Assembly (NCBI GenBank): GCA_016935045.1 | Contig: JAFGRS010000694.1 | Span: 1 to 11,092 of the forward strand | Reading direction: 5' to 3' | Origin: Lentisphaeria bacterium | GTDB taxonomy: Bacteria > Verrucomicrobiota > Lentisphaeria > Oligosphaerales > JAFGRS01 | DNA: 11,092 nucleotides | Shown here: positions 1-6,911 of the stretch, piece after piece | Layout: every line of letters begins with the position of its first letter | Position numbering within the stretch: the stretch's first letter is position 1 | Translations under genes and position numbers: made by a program | Notes under the pieces: generated by a model | The model's input: only the letters and a program-made list of their open reading frames with translations | Database searches by the model: none | Told to the model about the DNA's origin: nothing

Positions 1-140
1 CGGAGCGTCGCCCTCCAGGGGAAACGGCTCCGCGGAGCGTCGCCCTCCAGGGGAACCGGCTCCGCGGAGCGTCGCCCTCCAGGGGAACCGGCGCCGCGGA
101 GCGTCGCCCTCCAGGGGAACCGGCTCCGCGGAGCGTCGCC
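1..140. repeat. 32-bp GC-rich tandem repeat array, 4.4 copies
   Basis: Four full 32-bp units begin at 1, 33, 65 and 97, and a 12-base partial fifth unit begins at 129. The units are nearly identical: unit 1 has one A for C change near position 24, and unit 3 has one T to G change in its right arm. Each unit opens with CGGAGC and, except unit 3, closes with GCTCCG, so the unit has 6-bp inverted ends and each junction is a perfect 12-bp palindrome (27-38, 59-70, 123-134). The middle carries CCCTCCAGGGG, itself partly self-complementary. The array ends in a perfect 14-bp palindrome (134-147). The period is not a multiple of three and there are no unique spacers, so it is neither a peptide repeat nor CRISPR. 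It looks like a REP/BIME-like intergenic element and may start before the window edge. Confidence 0.95.
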
Positions 141-273
141 GGCGACGTGGACGCGGCGGTCTTGCGGGGGTAGGGTAGAGCACAGCCTCCCCAGAGCTAT
201 GGCGGCGGGTGTTGCGGGCGGCGGGGCGGGATGCGTCTGTTCGGTTGTCCTGTCAGAGAGGAGAGTCGGAAGC

Positions 274-1329
274 ATGGCAGCGAGTGATCCCATTCGTTTT
301 GGTGCCATCGGTTGTGGCGGCGCGGGCACGAACCGGATCCTGCAGCTTGCGGGCCATCCCCTCGGGCTGCGGGTCGTGGCTGCGGCCGATATCCGCCCCG
401 AGCGGCTGGAGAACCTGGAAAAGCAGCTCGGGTATGGCTTTGCCGCCTACTCCGGACCGGAGGACTTCCGCAAGGTCGTCGACGACCACGGGGTGGACGC
501 CGTGGGCATCTTCACGCCGCACATTCCCCACTACGACCACGTGAAGTACGCCATCGAGCGCGGCCGGCACGTGCTCATCGAGAAACCCATGGTCTGCGGC
601 ACCGCACGTGCGGTCGAAGTGACCCGCATGCTGGCAAACTCGGGGAAAGTCGGTCTGGTCCACTACCAACGCCACTACGAAGCCAAGTACATCCTGGCGC
701 GGGACATGATCCGCAAGGGCGTCATCGGCGAGGTGACCTCCTTCTATGTCTACATGGCCCAGGACTGGTCCGGGCGCAACTGGCGGGGTGACCCGGCGTT
801 TTCCGGCGGCGGCCAGCTGAACGACTCCGGGAGCCACTACCAAGACATCCTGCTGTGGATGACGGACCTGTTGCCGGTGAGTGCGGAAGGGTTTGCCGAC
901 AGTTGGTACCAGGGCGTGAAGAAGGACGTCGAGATCACGGGCATGTTCAACGTGGGCCTCTCGAACGGTGGTATGGGGCGGATCATCATCGTCGGGGATA
1001 TCCTGGGCGGCTTTCAGGATGACGTGCGGATCCGCGGTACGAAGGGCGACATCATGTTCTACGGGAACCAGTTGCTCCATCGTCCCACGGGTGGCAAGAT
1101 CGTCGAGGTAGCGGCCCGTCCGCCCAGGGGGTATCCCGTCAGTCCCTGCGACAACTTCGTCAAGCTGCTGCGGGGGCGCTCCCGGGTCAACCGGGTTCCG
1201 TTCCTCTTCGGCACGCGGGTGGCGCTCCTCACCGAAGCCATGTTGCGGAGTGCGCGCGAGGGTGGCAGGAGGGTCCTCTGCGAGGACATCCTCAAGGAGT
1301 CCGGTCTCTCCCTGCGGGACCTGGCCTGA
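274..1329 (+). CDS. Gfo/Idh/MocA family NAD(P)-dependent oxidoreductase
   Basis: This is a cytoplasmic dehydrogenase of 351 residues, a usual length for the family, which oxidises or reduces a hydroxyl/keto group of sugars, inositols or related polyols with NAD(P). The Rossmann fold opens with a dinucleotide-binding GxGxxG (G13-C-G-G-A-G18). The family's E-K-P motif is at 103-105, with K104 the presumed catalytic lysine. The C-terminal domain carries the G-G-G-x-L-x-D-x-G-x-H-x-x-D motif at 178-191, where D184 and H188 are the expected active-site residues. The ATG at 274 was chosen because a GAGAGGAGAG ribosome-binding site precedes it by about 7 bases; an upstream in-frame ATG at 199 would add 25 low-complexity residues ahead of the fold. 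No signal peptide is seen. It is followed 45 bp later by a hydrolase gene and probably co-transcribed with it. The substrate cannot be assigned. Confidence 0.93.
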   Translation: MAASDPIRFGAIGCGGAGTNRILQLAGHPLGLRVVAAADIRPERLENLEKQLGYGFAAYSGPEDFRKVVDDHGVDAVGIFTPHIPHYDHVKYAIERGRHVLIEKPMVCGTARAVEVTRMLANSGKVGLVHYQRHYEAKYILARDMIRKGVIGEVTSFYVYMAQDWSGRNWRGDPAFSGGGQLNDSGSHYQDILLWMTDLLPVSAEGFADSWYQGVKKDVEITGMFNVGLSNGGMGRIIIVGDILGGFQDDVRIRGTKGDIMFYGNQLLHRPTGGKIVEVAARPPRGYPVSPCDNFVKLLRGRSRVNRVPFLFGTRVALLTEAMLRSAREGGRRVLCEDILKESGLSLRDLA

Positions 1330-1374
1330 ACCCCCGGGCCCCCCTTTGGCGCAGTGAACGGAAGGCGCAAGGCC

Positions 1375-2655
1375 ATGGAACACACCTTCGACACGATCCT
1401 CGAGTTCATCGAGGGGCTGTCCATCATCGACACGCACGAACACCTCCCCGCAAGCGAGAAACACCGCCCCCAGGCACCGGACGTTCTCGGCGAATGGCTC
1501 ACGCACTACTTCTCCTGCGACCTGGTCTCGGCGGGACTCCAGGAAGCCCAGCTCGCGCGCGCCCGTGACCCCCACGTGCCCCTGATGGACCGGTGGCAAC
1601 TCCTGGCGCCCTACTGGCATGCCGCGGCCTCGACGGGATACGGCCGGGCGCTGGCCCTGTCGGCGCAGGCTCTCTACGGCATCGACCGGATCGACAGTGG
1701 GACGATCGAGGAGCTGAACCGGCGCTTCCTCGAGGCCCGGGAACGGGGGGGACACTACCGCTACGTCCTCAAGCAGAAGAGCCGCATCCGGGTCTCGATC
1801 CTGGATGCCAACCTCGATGCGGACCCCGAGTTCTTCGTCTCGGTGTGCCGCTTTGACGGCTATGTCTGTCCTACGCACCGGCGGGCCATCGTTGGGGTCC
1901 AGGAGCGCCTGGGTCGCACGATTCACACCGTCCGGGACTGGAAAGAAGCCCTGGAGACAGAACTGGATGCGGCCTTGAAGCGGGGCATGGTTGCCGTCAA
2001 GTGTGGCCTGGCCTACAAACGGCCGCTGTTCTTCGAGAAGACGACGGAAGCCGCGGCGGAAGCCGGATTCAACGAGCTCTTCGCGGCGGCGAACTCCCCG
2101 GACTGGCGCGATCCCATCCGCCCCGCCAAGGCCTTGCAGGACCACATGATGCATCATCTCCTGGCCCTGGCCGATGCGCGCGGCCTTGCGGTGCAATTCC
2201 ACACGGGGCTGCAGGAGGGCAACGGCAACGTCATCACGGATGCCAACCCCGTGCTCCTCGCCAACCTCCTCCTGGAATACCGCAACGTGCGCTTCGACCT
2301 CTTCCACATGGGCTATCCGTACATGCAGGAGATCGCCGCCCTGGCGAAGAACTTCCCCAATGCCTACATCGACATGTGCTGGGGACACATCATCAGTCCC
2401 GAAGCCGCCCGCAGGGCACTGGGGGAGTGGTTGGACGCGGTGCCCGCCAACAAGATCAGCGCCTTCGGGGGAGACTATGTCTTTGTGGACGGCGTCTATG
2501 GACACCAGGAACTCGCCCGACGCAACGTCGCTGCGGCACTGTCGGAGAAGGTGCGCCAGGACTGCTTCGACATGGATCGCGCCTGCGAAATTGCCCGTTG
2601 GCTCTTCGTCGACAACCCCGAGGCGCTCTTCGGCCTGCGTCCCCCCGCCCCTTGA
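1375..2655 (+). CDS. Amidohydrolase-superfamily metal-dependent hydrolase (TIM barrel)
   Basis: A 426-residue protein with amidohydrolase-superfamily hallmarks. An N-terminal strand ends in I-I-D-T-H-E-H (H21, H23, the metal-binding HxH). Later come a lysine on a predicted strand (V-A-V-K209), a histidine in V-Q-F-H276-T-G, another in L-F-H311-M-G, and a final aspartate in F-G-G-D367-Y, the usual general base. This order matches the COG2159-like group. The N-terminal layout also recalls uronate isomerases (UxaC), so an isomerase acting on a uronate-like substrate is an alternative. The ATG at 1375 has GGAAGG about 9 bases upstream; an in-frame GTG at 1354 would add seven residues and is less likely. 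Together with the preceding oxidoreductase it suggests a short catabolic route for a sugar or sugar-acid derivative. The protein appears cytoplasmic, and the exact reaction is unknown. Confidence 0.9.
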   Translation: MEHTFDTILEFIEGLSIIDTHEHLPASEKHRPQAPDVLGEWLTHYFSCDLVSAGLQEAQLARARDPHVPLMDRWQLLAPYWHAAASTGYGRALALSAQALYGIDRIDSGTIEELNRRFLEARERGGHYRYVLKQKSRIRVSILDANLDADPEFFVSVCRFDGYVCPTHRRAIVGVQERLGRTIHTVRDWKEALETELDAALKRGMVAVKCGLAYKRPLFFEKTTEAAAEAGFNELFAAANSPDWRDPIRPAKALQDHMMHHLLALADARGLAVQFHTGLQEGNGNVITDANPVLLANLLLEYRNVRFDLFHMGYPYMQEIAALAKNFPNAYIDMCWGHIISPEAARRALGEWLDAVPANKISAFGGDYVFVDGVYGHQELARRNVAAALSEKVRQDCFDMDRACEIARWLFVDNPEALFGLRPPAP

Positions 2656-2790
2656 GAGCACCGACCCCCGCGCCAAAAAAAGAAACACGGCCTGGTGGTC
2701 GGTCACCAGCTCCCCGCCCTGTACCTGCCCCGCCGTCCCGGTCTCTGCCGAACCGGCTCGGCCACGCAAGAGAGCTGCTGGCGCCAGAAC

Positions 2791-2803
2791 ACACGAACCG
2801 TGT
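2791..2803. promoter_or_regulatory. Short dyad, possible protein-binding site
   Basis: ACACGAACCGTGT has perfect 5-bp arms (ACACG/CGTGT) around a 3-base centre. It lies just upstream of the AT-rich island and its promoter candidate, where an activator or repressor could bind. Nothing identifies the regulator, and short dyads arise by chance. Confidence 0.25.
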
Positions 2804-2806
2804 TGC

Positions 2807-2836
2807 TTAACGATTCTGTTATCTTTGCACTATACA
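2807..2836 (+). promoter_or_regulatory. Weak sigma70-like promoter candidate
   Basis: TTAACG (2807-2812) and TATACA (2831-2836) are 18 bp apart, each matching four of six consensus positions. They lie in the only AT-rich stretch of an otherwise GC-rich interval. If used, the promoter would give the downstream metallopeptidase gene a leader of about 300 bases, which would include the hairpin at 2891-2942. No other good pair is seen closer to that gene. Confidence 0.3.
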
Positions 2837-2890
2837 TGCCTTTCCGGCCAGAGCAAAGCATTGCCGGCGCGGTGACAGGGTTGTTTCGGG

Positions 2891-2942
2891 ATCGCCGCCC
2901 GGGTTCCCGCCGCCACTTTCCTTGCGGCAGTGGAGCGGCGAT
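2891..2942 (+). other. Candidate RNA hairpin in the leader region
   Basis: ATCGCCGC (2891-2898) pairs perfectly with GCGGCGAT (2935-2942), giving an 8-bp base stem. Inside it, CCACT (2913-2917) pairs with AGTGG (2929-2933), and CGGG-TT-CCCG can form a small side hairpin. It could fold in the transcript upstream of the metallopeptidase gene. The high GC content makes such pairing easy by chance, and no known riboswitch or leader class is recognised. Confidence 0.25.
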
Positions 2943-3031
2943 GCGGGAGCAGGGGGGGAAGAGCGGCGGCGTCACCACCTCTCCGGCCGTTCCATTTCAG
3001 GATCAGGAGCTTGCAAAAGCTCGCGGCGGGT

Positions 3032-3048
3032 TGTAGTGTTCCACTGCA
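3032..3048. promoter_or_regulatory. 17-bp near-palindrome, possible operator
   Basis: TGTAGTG and CACTGCA flank a TTC centre, and six of the seven base pairs are complementary. The element is less GC-rich than its surroundings and lies 106 bp ahead of the preferred metallopeptidase start, a plausible place for a transcription-factor site. No clear -35/-10 pair adjoins it. Confidence 0.25.
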
Positions 3049-3153
3049 GGCGAAGAGATATGGCAGCGGGTGCGCGATCAGGGAATTGCGCGCGGTGACG
3101 GTTCTCTCTCCCTGTTCTTTCCATGGCACGGCGTCGGCATGGGGGGCGTGCAG

Positions 3154-4272
3154 ATGGGACAGAGTCGCTTGCGGCTTCGGATCTCCGGCGGGCTGGGTAC
3201 GCCCTGCCGGCGGTCGTGGTTCCGGGTCCGGGGAGGGTCCGGGCGGAGGTCTGCGGGGGTATTGCGGCCAGGGACGGGGGTGCTGGGGTCTGTGCGGCGC
3301 GTGGGGTGCCGGCGTGCGGGGGTCCAGGCCCTCCGGCGCCGGGTCTGTCTCTGGGTTGCGGTGGCAGCCATGGGTTTTGCCGCGAGTGTCCTCTGGGTGT
3401 CCGTACGACAGGTGAGGCCGTCCCCCGCCCATGGCTACGGCTGGTTGGTTTTCCGCCACATGATGGCCCTGAAGAGTCGGGCCCGCATGGGACCCCAGGC
3501 CCAGGCGAGGAGGCAGTTCCGTTCCTGGCTGGCAGAGACCCTCAACACGGTGCGCTTCCCCGCGCGCTTCCGTGGGGATGTCCGCTTCGTGGTCTGCGAG
3601 TGCTGCCCGCCATCGGCCGCCGTGTGCGGCAGTTACTGGCCCTGCGCCAGGCAAATCTGGCTCCGCGCCGACGCCATGCCCGACGCGCGCGTCCTGGTGC
3701 ACGAGTGCGCGCATCACTTCTGGGAGCACCACGTCAGCCCGGCGGAGATCGAGGCATTCGACCGCGTGGTGCGGGGAACCTACCTCCCCCTCGTGGCAAG
3801 TCTGCAACCTTCACCCGGTACGAAGCCCGACGATCACCCGGGCCTCTTTCTCTCCGGTCTGTGCGTATATGGCACCGCCAGGGAGGTGCAGCGGGCCGAT
3901 CCCGACGAGTTGTACGCCGACATCCTGACCTACTACCTCCTGCCGCCGCCGGCACTGCATGAGGCTCGCACGGACTCCCTCAGCGTCGGTTACTTCACCT
4001 TCCGCAGGATCTTCGGATCGGTGATCGAGGGTATGGTCGCCGAGGCCCAGCCCATCCGTCCCGAGGATCTGCGGATCGTGTACGCCGAAGGTTGGCATGC
4101 CCTGCCGGAGGTCCTTGCGGCCAATGCCGTCCGCATGCCCACTGGCGTGTTCCTGCATCTGCAGCGCAGCGACATCGCGCGCAGGCACGATGGACCTGCC
4201 CTCCCAACGCACCCCCTCGCCCACCTCCCCATCCCTTCAGACACGGCCCTGACCGTCGCCGCCGGCCGCTGA
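3154..4272 (+). CDS. Putative membrane-anchored zinc metallopeptidase (HECAH)
   Basis: I do not recognise a named family. With this start the protein has 372 residues. The N-terminal 60 residues are Arg/Gly-rich, followed by one hydrophobic segment (about 64-84), which suggests a signal anchor with the rest exported. The catalytic signature is V-L-V-H183-E-C-A-H187-H, an HExxH zinc motif. E252 in D-E-L-Y-A-D, 69 residues on, is a plausible third ligand, as in gluzincin-type peptidases. Five cysteines (148, 150, 151, 158, 164) just before the motif could form disulfides or bind metal. The start is uncertain: ATG 3154 has a G-run (3141-3146) at good spacing, but ATG 3139, GTG 3070 or starts nearer the membrane segment are possible, and codon use before about 3340 (many CGG/GGG) differs from the body. 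It stands alone, convergent with the ABC operon. An inactive or non-peptidase role cannot be excluded. Confidence 0.75.
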   Translation: MGQSRLRLRISGGLGTPCRRSWFRVRGGSGRRSAGVLRPGTGVLGSVRRVGCRRAGVQALRRRVCLWVAVAAMGFAASVLWVSVRQVRPSPAHGYGWLVFRHMMALKSRARMGPQAQARRQFRSWLAETLNTVRFPARFRGDVRFVVCECCPPSAAVCGSYWPCARQIWLRADAMPDARVLVHECAHHFWEHHVSPAEIEAFDRVVRGTYLPLVASLQPSPGTKPDDHPGLFLSGLCVYGTAREVQRADPDELYADILTYYLLPPPALHEARTDSLSVGYFTFRRIFGSVIEGMVAEAQPIRPEDLRIVYAEGWHALPEVLAANAVRMPTGVFLHLQRSDIARRHDGPALPTHPLAHLPIPSDTALTVAAGR

Positions 4273-4273
4273 G

Positions 4274-4302
4274 AAGGCCCCCTGCCCCAGGGCGGAGGTC
4301 TT
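4274..4302. terminator. Weak hairpin between convergent genes
   Basis: The sequence just after the metallopeptidase stop can form a stem from AAGGCC to GGTCTT with an inner CCCTG/CAGGG stem and CCC loop; the stem contains a wobble and mismatches or bulges. It sits in the 105-bp gap between convergent transcription units, where a bidirectional terminator is expected. There is no T-run on either strand, so termination here is uncertain. A second small hairpin (CGGCG/CGCCG) is at 4336-4351, just past the ABC operon stop. Confidence 0.3.
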
Positions 4303-4377
4303 GGCACGTCCCTCCCGGGAACGAACATCTCGGCGCGGCGATTCCCCGCCGGCGGCGTCAGGCCATGGTTTCCCAGG

Positions 4378-6876
4378 CTACGGCGTCACCGGAGGCCCGG
4401 GGGACGGATCGAGGTCATACCGTGCCGCGGCGGGGTTGTAGCGGAACCGGCCCAGGTTGGCCAGCAGCCACCGCTGCAGCTCTTCCCCCTCCGCCTCGCC
4501 GGCCGTCAAGGCTCGCAGCCGGGTCAGCAGGCGTGCGCGGCCGGCCTCCGACATGGTGGGGTCGTCCAGCCGCAGGACGGCCTCGTCGAAGGCACCCGGC
4601 AGACCGTACGCGGCCGCCACGGCCGCCAGACCCGTTGCCTCGGACCACCCCACCAGGGCCCGCCGCCAGGCCCGGCGCACCGCCGACTCCAGGTCGAATC
4701 CGGGGAGTTCCTCGAGCACAGGCACCAGAGCCTCCTGACCGCGTTCCAGGCCGACGAAACGGTCCGCGAGAGGGGCATAGTCCTGCGGCTGCGCCACCCG
4801 GGCGGCGAGGCGCAGGGCCGCCGGCCCCATCGGCACACGCCCGTCGGCGAGAAGAGCCAGGACTGCCCGCCCGCCTTCCTCTTCCCAACCCTTGACGGCG
4901 AAGACGTCCGCGAGCTTCGCGTCCCGGCGCAGGGCTGCGCACAGGTCCCCCAGGTGTGCCGGCGTGGCCAGCTTCCGGAGTACAGGGCCGTCGTAGGCTT
5001 GGTAGAGCCGTTCGTCGACCGGGAGCCGTGCCAGAAGTCGCGGCACGCCCCCCTCCCCGATGCGTTCCAGCTTGGCGCGGATGGCGGCGGTTTCCGGCCC
5101 ATGGAAGCCATCCGGTGCGTGGCGGAAGATGGTGTCCAGGTACGCGTCAACCTGGGCGTCGGTGGCGACCTCGGGGAATGGCAAGGCCTCGATGGCCGCC
5201 AACCCCGCCGCCCGCTCCGCGGCGCCGCTGTCCCACTGCAGGCGGTAAGACGGCACATCGACGGTCCGGGTGACGGAACCGCGGTAGACGTCCCGGAACA
5301 CCAGCAGGCGCAGGTCGCGCCGCCACTCCTCGAGGGGTACGCCGCTGAGGCGGGCCCGGGCCGGAGAATAGGGCACCGCAAACCGGTGTCTGTGGAGATA
5401 CCCTCCCCGAACCGCCGAAAGGGTGGGCAGGCTGCCGCGGGCGTGTTGCCGCCAATCGGGCGCCAGGGCCTCCTGCGTACGGGGATTGTAGACGACGAAG
5501 ACGGGAGTTTCCGTCCAGCCCCAGCGGATCGGGCCGTGTGCCGCCTTGCGGGGGTCCCGGGTCAGGACGACTCCGGCGCGGAAGGAGTGGGCCCAAACCT
5601 CGATCCCCGCTTCCGTAGACTTCACCTCATCCACCGCCACGACGCGCCCGTCGCCGCGGTACACGGTGCCGCACGCCAGGGGCACATCCGCCAGCAGGTC
5701 GATGCGGTGCACCGCCAGGACCAGTTCCCCTTGCAGGTGACCCGAAGGGGGACCTCCCGACCACACGACGCCTTCTGCTTCCTGGATGGGCAACTCGGCT
5801 TCGCTCGGGAAGGAATTCGGCAACTGCCATGTCGTGCGTTCCGGGAGCCGGCGCCGCAGGAACGCAGCGAACTCGTGGGCCTCCCGTGTCGCCCAGATGG
5901 GGGCAGGCAGCCGCCCCGGGTGGCCGGCGGACATGCCAGACCCCAGGCTCAGCGAAGGCCCCTCACGGCGCGAGAGAACCGCCCGAACGTCTGCCACGGC
6001 AACCAGGTGATCGGGCGGCAGACCGGTCACCCGGAAACGGGAGAACAGCACCTGCTCGCCGGCTCCGGCCCGGCCCGTCGGGGTCGGGTCGACGCTTACG
6101 TCGAGGGGAGGGGGTTGCAGGGCTGTCGGGCGCAGGAAGTCGACGGGCCACCAGGCTGTGGCCGGGGCGAGCAGCACGGCTCCGACCGCGAGGACGGTGA
6201 GGGTCACACCGGGGCTGCCGCGCAGGGCCTGCCACAGCCACGCCGCCAGGCCCGCCGTCAGGAGGAACACGGCCGCGATCACCGTCCGGCTGGCTGTGAG
6301 GCTCTGGGGCACCATGCGGCTGCCGGGTGCCGAGAGGATGCTGACCAGCATGCCTCCCGCCATCGCGGCGGCGCCGAACCCGAAGATCAGCGGCAGTCCG
6401 CGCATCAGCCCCGGCGTCGCTCCGGCAATGGCGGCGCAGATCAGGGTCAGGGCGCAGAGCCACAGGCCCGCGCCTGCCAGGGCCGCCGGCAGCATGCCTC
6501 CACGGATGCCATTCGCGACCCAGCCGGCCCCAAGGGCCAGCAGAACGGGACCGATGACTCCCAGGCCCAGCAGCGCGCTCTTGGCCACGAACAGGTGCAC
6601 CCGGCGCACGGGACGCCCCAGCCAATGGGCCGTGCTCCCGCTCAGGCCATCCGCCTGGACTGCCAGGAAGACCACCAGGACCCCCGCCACGGTCAGAAGC
6701 ACCAGGACCAGGGACGGCAGGACCTCGGCCAACCCCACCGGCAACCTCGCCTGATTCGCCAGCAGCAACGCCGCGCCGCAGAGCCCATGGGCCGCCAGCC
6801 AGCCGCGCAGGTGTCGGCAGTCCGTGCGCAGCAGCAACCCGATGAGTTTTCCGGAGCTGGGTCTGGCATCCGTCAT
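4378..6876 (-). CDS. ABC permease-like protein with large exported C-terminal domain (second of pair)
   Basis: An 832-residue protein. The first 250 residues hold about seven hydrophobic helices (roughly 24-42, 53-75, 97-121, 130-152, 161-182, 196-217, 222-243). An odd number of helices with the N-terminus inside puts the rest outside the membrane. Between helices 2 and 3 lies W-L-G-R-P-V (85-90) followed by a lysine (K99), matching R-P-V and lysine in the upstream paralogue and resembling the cytoplasmic loop of ABC-2 permeases. Residues about 250-600 look beta-rich. About 600-790 are alanine/leucine-rich helices suggestive of HEAT-like repeats. Near the C-terminus F-R-Y-N-P (811-815) parallels F-R-Y-D-P in the paralogue. 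The ATG at 6876 has AAGGAGA upstream; the reading frame stays open further upstream but there overlaps the preceding gene. It follows that gene by 35 bp and ends the operon. It probably forms a heterodimer with the paralogue; the transported substrate is unknown. Confidence 0.8.
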   Translation of the reverse strand: MTDARPSSGKLIGLLLRTDCRHLRGWLAAHGLCGAALLLANQARLPVGLAEVLPSLVLVLLTVAGVLVVFLAVQADGLSGSTAHWLGRPVRRVHLFVAKSALLGLGVIGPVLLALGAGWVANGIRGGMLPAALAGAGLWLCALTLICAAIAGATPGLMRGLPLIFGFGAAAMAGGMLVSILSAPGSRMVPQSLTASRTVIAAVFLLTAGLAAWLWQALRGSPGVTLTVLAVGAVLLAPATAWWPVDFLRPTALQPPPLDVSVDPTPTGRAGAGEQVLFSRFRVTGLPPDHLVAVADVRAVLSRREGPSLSLGSGMSAGHPGRLPAPIWATREAHEFAAFLRRRLPERTTWQLPNSFPSEAELPIQEAEGVVWSGGPPSGHLQGELVLAVHRIDLLADVPLACGTVYRGDGRVVAVDEVKSTEAGIEVWAHSFRAGVVLTRDPRKAAHGPIRWGWTETPVFVVYNPRTQEALAPDWRQHARGSLPTLSAVRGGYLHRHRFAVPYSPARARLSGVPLEEWRRDLRLLVFRDVYRGSVTRTVDVPSYRLQWDSGAAERAAGLAAIEALPFPEVATDAQVDAYLDTIFRHAPDGFHGPETAAIRAKLERIGEGGVPRLLARLPVDERLYQAYDGPVLRKLATPAHLGDLCAALRRDAKLADVFAVKGWEEEGGRAVLALLADGRVPMGPAALRLAARVAQPQDYAPLADRFVGLERGQEALVPVLEELPGFDLESAVRRAWRRALVGWSEATGLAAVAAAYGLPGAFDEAVLRLDDPTMSEAGRARLLTRLRALTAGEAEGEELQRWLLANLGRFRYNPAAARYDLDPSPGPPVTP

Positions 6877-6911
6877 CGTCTGCTTCTCCTTGCCGTCGTC
6901 GTGCGTGCCGC

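Larger units (their letters stand above)
2656..3153. other. Gene-poor interval with AT-rich island and dyads
   Basis: About 500 bp lies between the hydrolase stop and the likely start of the metallopeptidase gene, with no convincing gene. It holds an A-run (2675-2681), a 6-bp hairpin CTGGTG/CACCAG at 2692-2709, a dyad ACACGAACCGTGT at 2791-2803, an AT-rich island around 2803-2840 with a weak promoter candidate, a larger hairpin at 2891-2942 and a 17-bp near-palindrome at 3032-3048. No convincing intrinsic terminator is seen for the upstream gene pair, because the 2692-2709 hairpin is not followed by a T-run on the plus strand. Confidence 0.6.

Noticed and set aside
1..140. CRISPR array
   Set aside because: Units are directly abutting with no variable spacers between them, and no cas gene is present.
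199..273. Longer start for the oxidoreductase at ATG 199
   Set aside because: It adds 25 low-complexity residues ahead of the Rossmann fold and lacks a ribosome-binding site; the ATG at 274 has one.
2675..2709. Intrinsic terminator: hairpin CTGGTG/CACCAG next to an A-run
   Set aside because: The T-run follows the hairpin only on the minus strand, where no gene ends; on the plus strand GC-rich sequence follows, so it does not fit the hydrolase gene.
253..2769. Open reading frame of over 800 codons on the minus strand opposite the oxidoreductase and hydrolase genes
   Set aside because: It is antisense to two genes with clear family motifs; GC-rich codon bias leaves the opposite strand free of stops. 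Its translation shows no recognisable domain.
2836..3036. Possible 66-codon small gene starting at the ATG just after the AT island
   Set aside because: The ATG overlaps the proposed -10 box, it has no ribosome-binding site, and the peptide is compositionally unremarkable.
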